From contig CAKPSH010000014.1 in assembly GCA_934183325.1 (NCBI GenBank), forward strand, positions 1 through 38,690: a stretch of 38,690 bases of DNA. Direction: 5' to 3'. This DNA is from an uncultured Clostridia bacterium. GTDB taxonomy: Bacteria; Bacillota; Clostridia; TANB77; CAG-508. The notes under the pieces are model-generated. The model did not search any database. It was given only the letters and a program-made list of their open reading frames with translations, and was not told the origin of the DNA. How positions within the stretch are numbered: position 1 is the stretch's first letter; the number at the start of each line of letters is the position of its first letter. This document shows positions 32,110 through 38,690 of this stretch, one piece after another. The position numbers were made by a program, and so were the translations under genes.

Positions 32110-32394
32110 ATGAGTAAGCTTTACGAAATCACGCAGGTCAACCCCGCTGGCAATGGTACTAGTACCACTCGAGTGCTGGTGGAAAATCCTTCTTTTGAGG
32201 GTGCGGGTATCCGTGCAACAAAGGTAGGAGAATGGGACGGGAAATATACCTATGACGAAAATGGGTTGCTCCTGTTCGTCTACAGTCGTGTTGAGCCGGC
32301 TGACTTTATGGTCGTCGGAAACGCGACCTGCGTTGAGCGGATGAAAGATCCGTTCAATGATCCGTTCAATGATGAGAAATCAGTGATTAAGTAA
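32110..32394 (+). CDS. GC-rich 94-aa orphan behind a switch-like leader
   Basis: A small soluble protein without cysteine pairs, signal peptide or known domain; it looks beta-rich ('TSTTRVLVENPSFEG', 'TKVGEWDGKYTYDENG', 'LLLFVYSRVEPADFMVV'). Base composition is about 50% G+C over its length, against about 25% for neighbours, a strong sign of recent transfer. GGAGG lies 5 bases before the ATG at 32110; an upstream in-frame TTG at 32014 would be inside the structured leader and is rejected. The end carries a 12-bp tandem duplication (GATCCGTTCAAT twice, 32348-32371), giving 'DPFNDPFND'. Confidence 0.8.
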   Translation: MSKLYEITQVNPAGNGTSTTRVLVENPSFEGAGIRATKVGEWDGKYTYDENGLLLFVYSRVEPADFMVVGNATCVERMKDPFNDPFNDEKSVIK

Positions 32395-32396
32395 GC

Positions 32397-32441
32397 AAAA
32401 CTATGAGCACCTGGCATTTGACTGGGTGCTTGTAGTTTTTT
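32397..32441 (+). terminator. Terminator of the GC-rich orphan
   Basis: AAAACTA and GAGCACC pair with GGGTGCTT and TAGTTTT, a long two-part stem followed by a T-run. Confidence 0.8.
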
Positions 32442-32530
32442 AAGTAATTTTTCAAAATAAATCCATTAAAATATAAAAGTTATAAATTAACAAATAAATT
32501 AGATTGTATACTTAACAAAAGAGATAAGTG

Positions 32531-32556
32531 GCCGCACGAGATATATCTCGGGCGGC
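32531..32556. repeat. GC-rich nested palindrome
   Basis: GCCGC (32531-32535) and GCGGC (32552-32556) flank a perfect 14-bp palindrome CGAGATATATCTCG (32537-32550). It lies just downstream of the minus-strand gene ending at 32605 and could be its terminator or a protein-binding dyad. Confidence 0.5.
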
Positions 32557-32604
32557 AATGCATTATTTGGAATTTCACTGATGCCTCAGCATAGAAAAAT
32601 TTTG

Positions 32605-33228
32605 CTAAATTTGATTTAAGGTTGTTAGCATGGACGTTTTTGCTTCTTGCAACTTTTTCTCACGTTCTTCAAGTTCTTTTTCTTTTTGCTGTAAAGTTTG
32701 TTCAAGATTTCTTAAATCTCTCTCTCGTTTTTCTTGCTCCTTTGCTTGCAAGTTTCTTTCACGAGCATTTAGCTCACTTTCTTTTTGACGTAAATTTTTT
32801 TCATGGGAAGCAAGCTCTGCTTTCATTTTTTGAAGATAAACGGCTCCAAATGAGTTTTTTTGGTCATAAATGAATTTTAAATATATGTTTTTAAAACTGC
32901 TGATAGTAAATTTGAATGTGATTGTACCATCCTCACGGTCTTCCATTTCTTCCAAAGAAACTTTACCTTCACCATCAATTTCATCATAATAATTGTTTTT
33001 GTCAATGCTACCATGTATTTTCCAATAGCAATAAAAATAACTAAAAGAAAGTGATATTTGATTATGAGAATTACAGCTTAATACAAGGGAAGGGTATATA
33101 GTTTGATAATATGATGCTAGAGAACGCTTCTTTGTTTTACCAGATTGATAATCAAAATATTCTTTATCGTAAGTATGTTCTCTACGACAAAATTTTAAAT
33201 AAAGGCCCACAAAAATGGCTGAACACAT
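32605..33228 (-). CDS. 207-aa protein with a C-terminal coiled coil, function unknown
   Basis: The N-terminal 130 residues are aromatic and Cys/Tyr-rich with no clear family ('YYQTIYPSLVLSCN', 'FSYFYCYWKIHGSID'). Residues 140-200 form a long charged coiled coil with repeated Gln-Lys-Glu heptads ('LEQTLQQKEKELEEREKKLQ'). No SD is seen near the ATG at 33228, and an in-frame TAA lies about ten codons upstream, so the true start is uncertain and the gene may be the 3' part of something larger cut by the insertion of the neighbouring GC-richer segment. Confidence 0.55.
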   Translation of the reverse strand: MCSAIFVGLYLKFCRREHTYDKEYFDYQSGKTKKRSLASYYQTIYPSLVLSCNSHNQISLSFSYFYCYWKIHGSIDKNNYYDEIDGEGKVSLEEMEDREDGTITFKFTISSFKNIYLKFIYDQKNSFGAVYLQKMKAELASHEKNLRQKESELNARERNLQAKEQEKRERDLRNLEQTLQQKEKELEEREKKLQEAKTSMLTTLNQI

Positions 33229-33254
33229 TGAGACACAATAGCAAGGGGCAAATT

Positions 33255-33305
33255 ATGGCTAAAAAGTGCAGTACCATATATGGGACTCAGGGAGGGTGTT
33301 ACTAA
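33255..33305 (+). CDS. Candidate 16-residue microprotein
   Basis: ATG at 33255 has AAGGGG 6 bases upstream and encodes 'MAKKCSTIYGTQGGCY', then TAA. The stop codon lies in the loop of a 7-bp hairpin (33291-33314). The surrounding ~100 bases are GC-richer than the flanks. It could equally be the 3' end of a lost longer gene: the same frame is open upstream to 33111. Confidence 0.3.
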   Translation: MAKKCSTIYGTQGGCY

Positions 33306-33314
33306 GAACCCTCC
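33291..33314 (+). terminator. GC-rich hairpin overlapping the microORF stop
   Basis: GGAGGGT (33291-33297) pairs with ACCCTCC (33308-33314) around a 10-base loop. The downstream sequence is A-rich rather than T-rich on the plus strand, so it may serve the minus strand or a different purpose. Confidence 0.45.
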
Positions 33315-33460
33315 ATAAAAAATTCGATAACTTAGTAAAAAAATATAGCAAAAAAAAATAAAAAAGTAAAGTGGAAATTTTTATAATTTTTAAATTTACA
33401 GAAAAATCGACTTGAAATTTAATTTTAAAATAATCGTATGACGAAAAATAAGGGGTAAAA

Positions 33461-33489
33461 TTGACCTTTTTATGAAAAAATTGTATAAT
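33461..33489 (+). promoter_or_regulatory. Promoter for the 118-aa orphan
   Basis: TTGACC (33461-33466), a 17-base spacer and TATAAT (33484-33489). It places the transcript start near 33496 and rules out the in-frame ATG at 33472. Confidence 0.75.
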
Positions 33490-33510
33490 TTTATGAAAGG
33501 GATGAAAAAA

Positions 33511-33867
33511 ATGCTTAAAATCGAAAATAATGCAAAAGATGAAAAACGACAGAAAGAATATCGAATTGTATGCATATTTAACGGAGGAACACCATTTGTA
33601 CAGAACGTTTACAAGTCAATTTATGAAGCAAAAGCAAAACTCAACGAAATGATAAGTACAGAAAAATTAAGAAATCGAATGTTTTATGTCGATAATGATT
33701 TTTACGAAAATGAATATCAGCTAATACTCACGCAAATAAAATATTACAAGATTGAAGAACGAGAAGTAGCAAAATGGAGTAGTTATCACGAAGAAAATGA
33801 AAATACAAAAGCAAGCCCGAAGCAAAGAAGGACAAGTAATATAGTTGCATTTATCAAGAACAGCTAA
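33511..33867 (+). CDS. 118-aa orphan protein
   Basis: Soluble, basic protein with no recognised family: 'KEYRIVCIFNGGTPFVQNVY' (beta-like), 'SIYEAKAKLNEMISTEKLR' (helix), 'MFYVDNDFYENEYQLIL', then a polar tail ending 'KQRRTSNIVAFIKNS'. The promoter at 33461-33489 excludes the 33472 start; GAAAGGGA is placed for the ATG at 33511 (33502 is also possible). The 5' untranslated region would be about 15 bases. A 10-bp terminator hairpin follows. It stands alone. Confidence 0.75.
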   Translation: MLKIENNAKDEKRQKEYRIVCIFNGGTPFVQNVYKSIYEAKAKLNEMISTEKLRNRMFYVDNDFYENEYQLILTQIKYYKIEEREVAKWSSYHEENENTKASPKQRRTSNIVAFIKNS

Positions 33868-33921
33868 GCATTGATACAGAGGAGATACCGAGAAAAAGTG
33901 AGAAATAAAGTAATAAAAACA

Positions 33922-33947
33922 TTGCACAAAATCAAAGTTTTGTGCAA
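33922..33947 (+). terminator. Terminator-like hairpin after the 118-aa orphan
   Basis: TTGCACAAAA/TTTTGTGCAA, 10 bp, 6-base loop, followed by A-rich sequence on the plus strand. A related TTTGCACAAAATCAAA occurs again near 34625. Confidence 0.55.
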
Positions 33948-34852
33948 AAAAGTGTAGGAGAAAAACGTAATTCTCTCTATTTATAGCTCTTTTTATAGCT
34001 TTTGGTACTTTCAGCCTATAGCTTTTGTCAATTGCATGTTTTTTTATTTTATTGTATGTTTTTATTTCTATTATATTTAGTAAGCTTTTAAATTATTTTA
34101 TATAATATAATTTTTTATGTTTCATTATTTGTTATCTTTATAGATTTTAATTCTAAATTTTATCTAAAATTTTAAAATTCCCAGAATTGCCATATTTGCC
34201 GTATTTTTTCAACAACAAACTATATGTCTGAAAAATAAAAACGGCTTAAAATCGATTCTAGTGCGTCACTTTTTTGACCAATTTTTGCATATTTTATAGT
34301 ATGCTAATATTTCTTCAAATTTTGAGAATTTTATCATTCATACTCATATTGGTCAGTTTTCTACTATATTATTAGACATATAACTTTATCACTTAATTAT
34401 TAAAATGTCTTAAAAACGATTTTTGTGCGTCCATATTTATAAATTTATTTTAAGTCACAAATAGTAATTCTTTTTTAATGTGAATGTATAAATTTATTTT
34501 TTAATAAAATCCTAATTGCAATAATATTGAATTTATTTATAAATATTAAAAAAATTTTATATTTGATTTTATGTTTGTAAAAATTAAATCATAAAAATAT
34601 TCGGTTTTAGATTTTATATAAAACTTTGCACAAAATCAAAATTTGAATTATTTGTATAAATTTATAAATCTTTAAATAAAATGTTAATTACAAAATACTA
34701 AAATTATTTTAAATTCAAAATTTACTTTATTTACTTTCTATTATTATTTTTTATTTCATTAAATTTGTTTTTATCATAATTTTAAAATTACTAATAATTT
34801 TTTAAAACTTTATTTTTTATAAATACTTTTGTATCTTGCACTTCCCTACTCC
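33948..34852. other. Gene-free AT-rich kilobase with short repeats
   Basis: No open frame with protein-like composition or SD is seen on either strand. It contains three TATAGCT copies (33982, 33994, 34017), a 23-base imperfect direct repeat (34245-34267 and 34409-34431, 20 of 23 identical, core CGATT...GTGCGTC), an 8-bp inverted repeat TGACCAAT/ATTGGTCA (34275-34282 and 34348-34355) between those copies, and a GCATA/TATGC hairpin inside it (34287-34304). The remainder is low-complexity A/T. Confidence 0.6.
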
Positions 34853-35236
34853 CTACTGATTTTTAAGCCTGAAAATTTTTTTCATAACTTTTGAGGCCAC
34901 AATAATTGATACAAATCCTATTATATAGCATATTATATCTTTAACATCAAAAGTTCCACCAAGTACTATACTAAGTATCTTATTGTTATTTGATAAAATC
35001 GTGGTTATATTTAGTAATTGCAGTATTTCAACAATAATTGCAAATATTAATACATATAGAGCTAAATATTTTATATTTTGTGGAAATACTACTCTTAATA
35101 ATGCATAAATACATGGAACTACTAGTATATCTCCTACATTTTCTCTTATAAATCCTTGTTTTAGAAATATCGCTATTAAACACTCAATTATAAAAATGAT
35201 ACTAAACAATATTAAGTAAATAATTCTTTTTTTCAT
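34853..35236 (-). CDS. DUF2809-type integral membrane protein
   Basis: 127 aa with four membrane segments ('IIYLILFSIIFIIECLIAIFL', 'DILVVPCIYALLRVVF', 'LALYVLIFAIIVEILQLL', 'ICYIIGFVSIIVASKV'). The blocks 'FIRENVGDILVVPCIYALLR' and 'GGTFDVKDIICYIIG' are characteristic of DUF2809. Function unknown. AGGAGG precedes the ATG. It is not obviously in an operon with its neighbours. Confidence 0.85.
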   Translation of the reverse strand: MKKRIIYLILFSIIFIIECLIAIFLKQGFIRENVGDILVVPCIYALLRVVFPQNIKYLALYVLIFAIIVEILQLLNITTILSNNNKILSIVLGGTFDVKDIICYIIGFVSIIVASKVMKKIFRLKNQ

Positions 35237-35336
35237 TAATCCTCCTAAATTATCACTTTTTTCTAAATTTTGTAAATCTTTTAATTACGCAATTGCAAGC
35301 ACTATAAATGAAAAAACGTGTCAAAAGCGAAGCTTC

Positions 35337-35870
35337 TTAGATTATTGTTTGATATGCTTTTAATGTCGATTTTAAAACCTCTCCCTTTAAATTGTTAGTT
35401 AATATTGATACAAATGGTACAGCATCTTTGTTTGATTGAAAAACTAATCCAAGATTAAGAGAGCCATCAGGGTTTGTACCGTTATCAACAAAATACGAAC
35501 GTGCAATAACAATGTTATCATTAAGTGTGATATTAAGAATTGCTTTACATTTTTCATGATTAACCTTAAAAATCTTAACATCTGACACATGAAATTCTTC
35601 CATAGTTCCATTTTCGAATATATCATATTTATATGCATTTAATACTGCATCTGTAATTTGATTTCTTAATTCAGTTGTTGTTGGATAAATTACATCTCTA
35701 TATTCCTCTTTTACCTTTACTGAAGGCATGACTACATATAAATTTCCTTTAAATCTTACAATTTTTATTGTATTAATCTTTATAGAGTCATTTAGTACAA
35801 TAGTTGCTACACCAGCTAACTTTGCATCTTTATCTTGAATTCTATATAAATTTTCTATTTTTATTTTCAT
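35337..35870 (-). CDS. Protein with two tandem SpoVG-like domains
   Basis: SpoVG is a small site-specific DNA/RNA-binding regulator of about 95 aa. Here a 177-aa protein carries one clear copy (residues 2-82: 'GVATIVLNDSIKINTIKIV', 'GNLYVVMPS', 'YRDVIYPTTTELRNQITDAV') and a second, more divergent one (about 95-177: 'AILNITLNDNIVIARSYFV', 'NLGLVFQSNK', 'PFVSILTNNLKGEVLKSTL'). The start at 35870 follows AAAGGAG; the longer frame to 35990 runs through the upstream terminator and is rejected. It may be a regulator acquired with this region. Confidence 0.8.
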   Translation of the reverse strand: MKIKIENLYRIQDKDAKLAGVATIVLNDSIKINTIKIVRFKGNLYVVMPSVKVKEEYRDVIYPTTTELRNQITDAVLNAYKYDIFENGTMEEFHVSDVKIFKVNHEKCKAILNITLNDNIVIARSYFVDNGTNPDGSLNLGLVFQSNKDAVPFVSILTNNLKGEVLKSTLKAYQTII

Positions 35871-35938
35871 AAATATTTCTCCTTTATTTTTACTAAAAAT
35901 AATTTTATCATAAATCCTTTTATTTAACAATGTCTTAT

Positions 35939-35982
35939 AAAAAAGCGAACAGCAGAAAGAAGTGCCACTTTCTGCTGTTCGC
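35939..35982 (-). terminator. Strong terminator of the 97-aa orphan
   Basis: Perfect 15-bp stem GCGAACAGCAGAAAG/CTTTCTGCTGTTCGC (35945-35959 with 35968-35982), then six Ts on the minus strand. Confidence 0.92.
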
Positions 35983-36011
35983 AGCTTCATTAAGCTTCTA
36001 AGTTATAATAA

Positions 36012-36305
36012 TTATTCTAACTTTTTGAGTTTTTCTATGAATCTTTCTCTCTCTTCTGGCGTTAATGGTCTGTATGTAACATTGCTTCTGAGCATTGGAA
36101 GAGCTGCGACAGGGCCTGATGCATCGTATTCATGTTCCAGTTGATCAAACGAAGGAATTTCAGGTATACTTTCATCTTCATTTTCCAAATTCTCATATAA
36201 TTTTTTTCGGAATGCAAGTATAAACTGAAAATCCACTGGCTCAGACTGTTCTTTTTCTTGATTAAAGTCTAATTGATCTAGGTTACTATCATGTTGATAT
36301 GACAT
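36012..36305 (-). CDS. 97-aa acidic orphan protein
   Basis: Soluble, acidic, probably partly disordered; Glu/Asp/Gln-rich N-terminus ('NLDQLDFNQEKEQSEPVD'), a helix 'FQFILAFRKKLYENLENED', and a C-terminal basic helix 'TPEERERFIEKLKKLE'. No family recognised. GGAGA lies upstream of the ATG at 36305; the in-frame ATG at 36320 is part of that SD. Composition is about 40% G+C, above the flanks. It has a perfect-consensus promoter, a leader ORF and a 15-bp terminator, all its own. Confidence 0.78.
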   Translation of the reverse strand: MSYQHDSNLDQLDFNQEKEQSEPVDFQFILAFRKKLYENLENEDESIPEIPSFDQLEHEYDASGPVAALPMLRSNVTYRPLTPEERERFIEKLKKLE

Positions 36306-36339
36306 TAAAATTATCTCCATTCAATTTTCAAAAGTTGTC

Positions 36340-36384
36340 CTACAATTTTAATACTAACTTCATTGTCACAGAAAAAATATGCAT
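36340..36384 (-). CDS. Leader ORF of 14 codons upstream of the 97-aa orphan
   Basis: AAGGAGA (36396-36390) lies 5 bases before ATG at 36384, encoding 'MHIFSVTMKLVLKL' and a TAG. It is the best SD in the leader and lies between the promoter and the 36305 start, so it would be translated first. The peptide is hydrophobic; whether it regulates or is itself functional is unknown. Confidence 0.45.
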   Translation of the reverse strand: MHIFSVTMKLVLKL

Positions 36385-36449
36385 AGTATTCTCCTTAGCA
36401 AGACTATCTTTGTTTAATTCGCGATAGTTACGAATATTTTATGACATTC

Positions 36450-36478
36450 ATTATAGTATATTGGGTTTGATATGTCAA
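36450..36478 (-). promoter_or_regulatory. Perfect-consensus SigA promoter
   Basis: Minus strand TTGACA (36478-36473), exactly 17 bases, TATAAT (36455-36450). The leader to 36305 is about 140 bases. Confidence 0.88.
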
Positions 36479-36564
36479 CAAACACAAATAGCAACTGCTC
36501 ATTATTTATTACTGTATTTTTTAATTTATGAATTTAACACCAAACCAGTGTTTATAGCAATAAA

Positions 36565-36717
36565 TTATTTTTCCAATTTCATATATAAAATTGGATATGG
36601 ATTTCCTTGTTCATCTAGTTCGCTTCTTTTATATACTTTAAATCCTAAATGTTCATAGAAATCTCTTGTACATAGTTCCTTTCTATCATAGATCTTATAA
36701 GAGATTCTGTAATACAT
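36565..36717 (-). pseudogene. C-terminal stub of a GNAT acetyltransferase
   Basis: 50 aa whose last two thirds ('DFYEHLGFKVYKRSELDEQG', 'NPYPILYMKLEK') match the final strand-helix-strand of GNAT acetyltransferases. The acetyl-CoA-binding P-loop and everything upstream are missing. A usable SD (AAAAGGA) and ATG precede it, so the stub may still be translated. It lies 25 bases after the DUF4097 gene. It is probably a remnant rather than a functional enzyme. Confidence 0.6.
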
Positions 36718-36742
36718 TAGTCCTTTTTTCCTTTCTTTATTT

Positions 36743-37573
36743 TTAATTTTCAAAATCTATTTTTATTTCTCCTATTCCACCATCAATATCCAAATAATTT
36801 TCGCCAATTCCATAAACTCTATCCGTTTCAAGTTTTTGCCCATCAAGTGTGACATTGCCTAATCCTTTACTTACATCAATTTTATAGTTGTTTTTATTAT
36901 CTATTAAATCTATATTAATGGCTCCAACACCAGAATCTATTTCACTTTTTCCTGTTATTTTACCACTAAAAGTAAATTCTCCCATACCTAGATTTGCTTT
37001 TAAGTTGTTTATTTCACAATATTTTAATTCAGTTTTTCCGACTCCACCATCTATTTTTGTTTCTCCAGTTGCTATGACATTTTCTATATATACATCTCCT
37101 GCACCCAATTCAAGATATAAACTTTGTGTGTTTAACTTTTCTATGTTTATTTTTCCAGCTCCTGTTTGTATTTTTGTCTCATCTATAGCTATCATATCTT
37201 CTGGAATGCAAATTATTAAATTACTTGATATGTTATCATTTTTTAGCCAATTTCGATTTTCTTCTTTTATTTTAACACTACCATTATTTTCTTCAAAAGT
37301 TATGTTTGAATTATTGGTTTCAACTTTAAAATCATCTCCTGTTTTTATATCTAAATTTGTATATGCTAAATCTATTTTTAAAGTTGTTACTTCCTTTACT
37401 TCCTTTGATATTACTTTTAAATTTTCCATTACAATATCCTTATTTGTATGAATTAATCCTAGTGCACTTAATAAAGCATAACCTCCACTTAATATTGCTG
37501 AAATTATTGTAATAATTAGAAATACAGCAAAAGCTGTTGCTAAATATTTTATTACTTTTTGTGCTGTTGTCAT
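36743..37573 (-). CDS. DUF4097-type membrane-anchored beta-helix protein
   Basis: N-terminal membrane anchor ('YLATAFAVFLIITIISAILSG', residues 10-30), then a repetitive beta-solenoid of short strands with Gly turns ('IQTGAGKINIEKLNTQSLYL', 'LGAGDVYIENV', 'DGGVGKTELKYCEIN', 'GMGEFTFSG', 'SGVGAINIDLI', 'KGLGNVTLDG', 'DGGIGEIKIDFE'). 276 aa. The start overlaps the stop of the liaF-like gene (ATGA) and has GGAGGTG upstream, so the two are translationally coupled. Such proteins sit in envelope-stress operons; the specific role is unknown. Confidence 0.88.
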   Translation of the reverse strand: MTTAQKVIKYLATAFAVFLIITIISAILSGGYALLSALGLIHTNKDIVMENLKVISKEVKEVTTLKIDLAYTNLDIKTGDDFKVETNNSNITFEENNGSVKIKEENRNWLKNDNISSNLIICIPEDMIAIDETKIQTGAGKINIEKLNTQSLYLELGAGDVYIENVIATGETKIDGGVGKTELKYCEINNLKANLGMGEFTFSGKITGKSEIDSGVGAINIDLIDNKNNYKIDVSKGLGNVTLDGQKLETDRVYGIGENYLDIDGGIGEIKIDFEN

Positions 37574-38253
37574 TTTATTTCAACACCTCCAAATACCGCT
37601 GTACTATTTATATAAATTGTATGGCTATTTTCATCTACTTTAGTATTTGCTTTATTTTCAACTCCTCCGAAAATAGGCATTGACTTAATTTTTATTTTCA
37701 CATTTGAAGGTACATAAATTTCAATTCCTCCAAATGTACTACTTGCATTAATAACAACATCTGATTCTATAATTGCATTTCTTAAATCACATTTAACTCC
37801 ACCAAATACAGCTGTTAAGTCTGCTCCTGTAAATTTTTCGCCATCAAACTTTACATCTTGTCCTGCAAATGTAGCACAATATGCATTTTCTCCATTTCTT
37901 TTTTCATTTAATTTTTTTATTTCACTACTTACTTTTCCACCAACTGCATCTTTAAAAATTATTGATAAACCAATTATTACTAATATTGTAGGAAATGCTA
38001 ATTTCCATATTAAATCAAAATCTAAAATATTTTGGCATCCTAAAAGTAGTGCTGATCCAATTAATAGCCCTATTAAATTTCCTGTTTTTTCATCATCTTT
38101 AAATAGTCCTATAAAACATGGTATAATAATGAACAATGTCCACCATCCATCAAAAAATATGTTGATACTTACTATTCCAAGTGCATTTCCTCCAATTATT
38201 AATCCTATAATTATTAAAACTATTCCCCATAATATATTTCCAAATTTTTTCAT
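37570..38253 (-). CDS. LiaF-like membrane protein (DUF5668 plus DUF2154 type)
   Basis: Envelope-stress modulator; LiaF restrains the LiaRS two-component system in Bacillus. Four membrane segments in residues 1-100 ('NILWGIVLIIIGLIIGGNAL', 'WWTLFIIIPCFIGLF', 'LIGLLIGSALLLG', 'LAFPTILVIIGLSIIF') precede a beta-rich C-terminal domain with 'TAVFGGVKCDLRNA', 'ASSTFGGIEIYVPSNVKIKI', 'MPIFGGVENKA' and 'AVFGGVEIK'. AAAGGAGG precedes the ATG at 38253; the ATG at 38295 is upstream of that SD. No LiaRS genes are in the window. Confidence 0.88.
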   Translation of the reverse strand: MKKFGNILWGIVLIIIGLIIGGNALGIVSINIFFDGWWTLFIIIPCFIGLFKDDEKTGNLIGLLIGSALLLGCQNILDFDLIWKLAFPTILVIIGLSIIFKDAVGGKVSSEIKKLNEKRNGENAYCATFAGQDVKFDGEKFTGADLTAVFGGVKCDLRNAIIESDVVINASSTFGGIEIYVPSNVKIKIKSMPIFGGVENKANTKVDENSHTIYINSTAVFGGVEIK

Positions 38254-38507
38254 TATTTCTTTTCCTCCTTTTTTTCTTTTTTTGGTAACACCCATTTGTT
38301 GTTTGGATTTTCTTCGAGTTATTTTGTTTCAATCCCCATTCTAGTCTATTATCAAATTTATATTTAGTTTTGCTTGGGTTTCCTTCACAAATTTCATTAT
38401 ATAAACTATTTAAATCATATATGCATGACCATATAGTATCAAAGTTTAATTTATTTTCAAACTGACACACAAATCCATATTTTCCTGATATAATTTTTTT
38501 GCATTCT

Positions 38508-38690
38508 TCATATTATTAAAAGAACAAATGCTAATATAAACAATACTATTTTCGCTATATTATTCTCTACTAAAAATGATGTAACAAAAATTAGTATTAA
38601 GAAAGATATTGTCGAACTAAATCCAATCACATTTTCATACATCATTAATTTTTTATTTTGCATTTCTTCCTTTTGTGCCATTTCTAATAA
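38508..38690 (-). CDS. C-terminal part of a membrane protein (5' beyond the window)
   Basis: The frame is open to the last base and ends in TGA at 38508. The 60 residues end in two membrane segments ('FSSTISFLILIFVTSFLV' and 'IAKIVLFILAFVLLII') after a charged stretch with several Met ('MAQKEEMQNKKLMMYENVI'). It may be complete from an internal ATG or the tail of a longer regulator. The next 254 bases before the liaF-like start contain no convincing gene; an alternative frame there reads protein-like for about 70 residues and could be a frameshifted extension. Confidence 0.45.
   Translation of the reverse strand, partial: LLEMAQKEEMQNKKLMMYENVIGFSSTISFLILIFVTSFLVENNIAKIVLFILAFVLLII

Noticed and set aside
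33940..34440. CRISPR array
   Set aside because: Repeats are too few, unequal in spacing and imperfect; no cas genes are present.
38150..38470. Minus-strand 106-codon frame overlapping the liaF-like start
   Set aside because: Its second half is a shadow of the liaF-like gene and has a Lys/Asn-rich random pattern. The first ~70 residues look somewhat protein-like but have no SD or known match, so it is mentioned only with the partial gene at 38508.

Overview
The window is AT-rich (roughly 25-30% G+C in the core genes) chromosomal DNA from an endospore-forming Firmicute of the class Clostridia, probably an uncultured gut lineage. The evidence is spoIIM, an uninterrupted sigK with a pro-sequence, yabP-yabQ-divIC, the SUF system with SufU, tyrosine recombinase XerD downstream of spoIIM, TTG starts behind good Shine-Dalgarno (SD) sites, and consensus SigA promoters. 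Species cannot be read from the sequence.

Layout. 1-6.6 kb, plus strand: sufB (5' cut by the window edge), sufD, sufS and sufU, then a cyclophilin, mnmA and a tcdA-like E1 enzyme, so Fe-S assembly sits beside two tRNA-modification genes. 6.6-7.6 kb: a solitary orphan gene with its own promoter and terminator. 7.6-14.9 kb: tmcAL (minus), rnhA, two small unknown genes, an endonuclease Q-like PHP protein, spoIIM, xerD, a membrane protein, rpoZ-gmk and dgkA. 15.2-16.8 kb: a putative zinc metallopeptidase. 16.9-22.2 kb: a compact alaS, a HIT protein, two tandem sortases, folD and a minimal dprA. 22.2-23.1 kb: an rluA-type pseudouridine synthase (minus).

23.1-25.6 kb is a decayed mobile element on the minus strand next to tRNA-Leu(CAG). 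It holds the C-terminal remnant of a large serine recombinase (frameshift plus two nonsense codons), a second broken gene, one intact 119-aa cargo gene with its own promoter, and palindromes. 25.6-31.9 kb returns to core genes: an Mbeg1-like hydrolase, sigK (minus), prfB without the usual frameshift, a frameshifted yabP, yabQ, divIC and rho.

32.0-36.5 kb is accessory DNA. A 94-aa orphan with about 50% G+C sits behind a riboswitch-like leader whose hairpin hides the SD. Then come a coiled-coil protein, a 16-residue microORF, a promoter-driven 118-aa orphan, a gene-free AT-rich kilobase with repeats, a DUF2809 protein, a protein with two SpoVG domains, and an orphan with a perfect-consensus promoter and a leader ORF. 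36.5-38.7 kb carries a GNAT stub and a liaF-like/DUF4097 envelope-stress operon, with a partial membrane protein at the edge.

The most promising undescribed signals are the switch-like leader at 32.01-32.11 kb, the tandem SpoVG protein, the compact AlaRS, the XerD with substituted catalytic residues, and the set of solitary orphan genes that each carry strong promoters and terminators.
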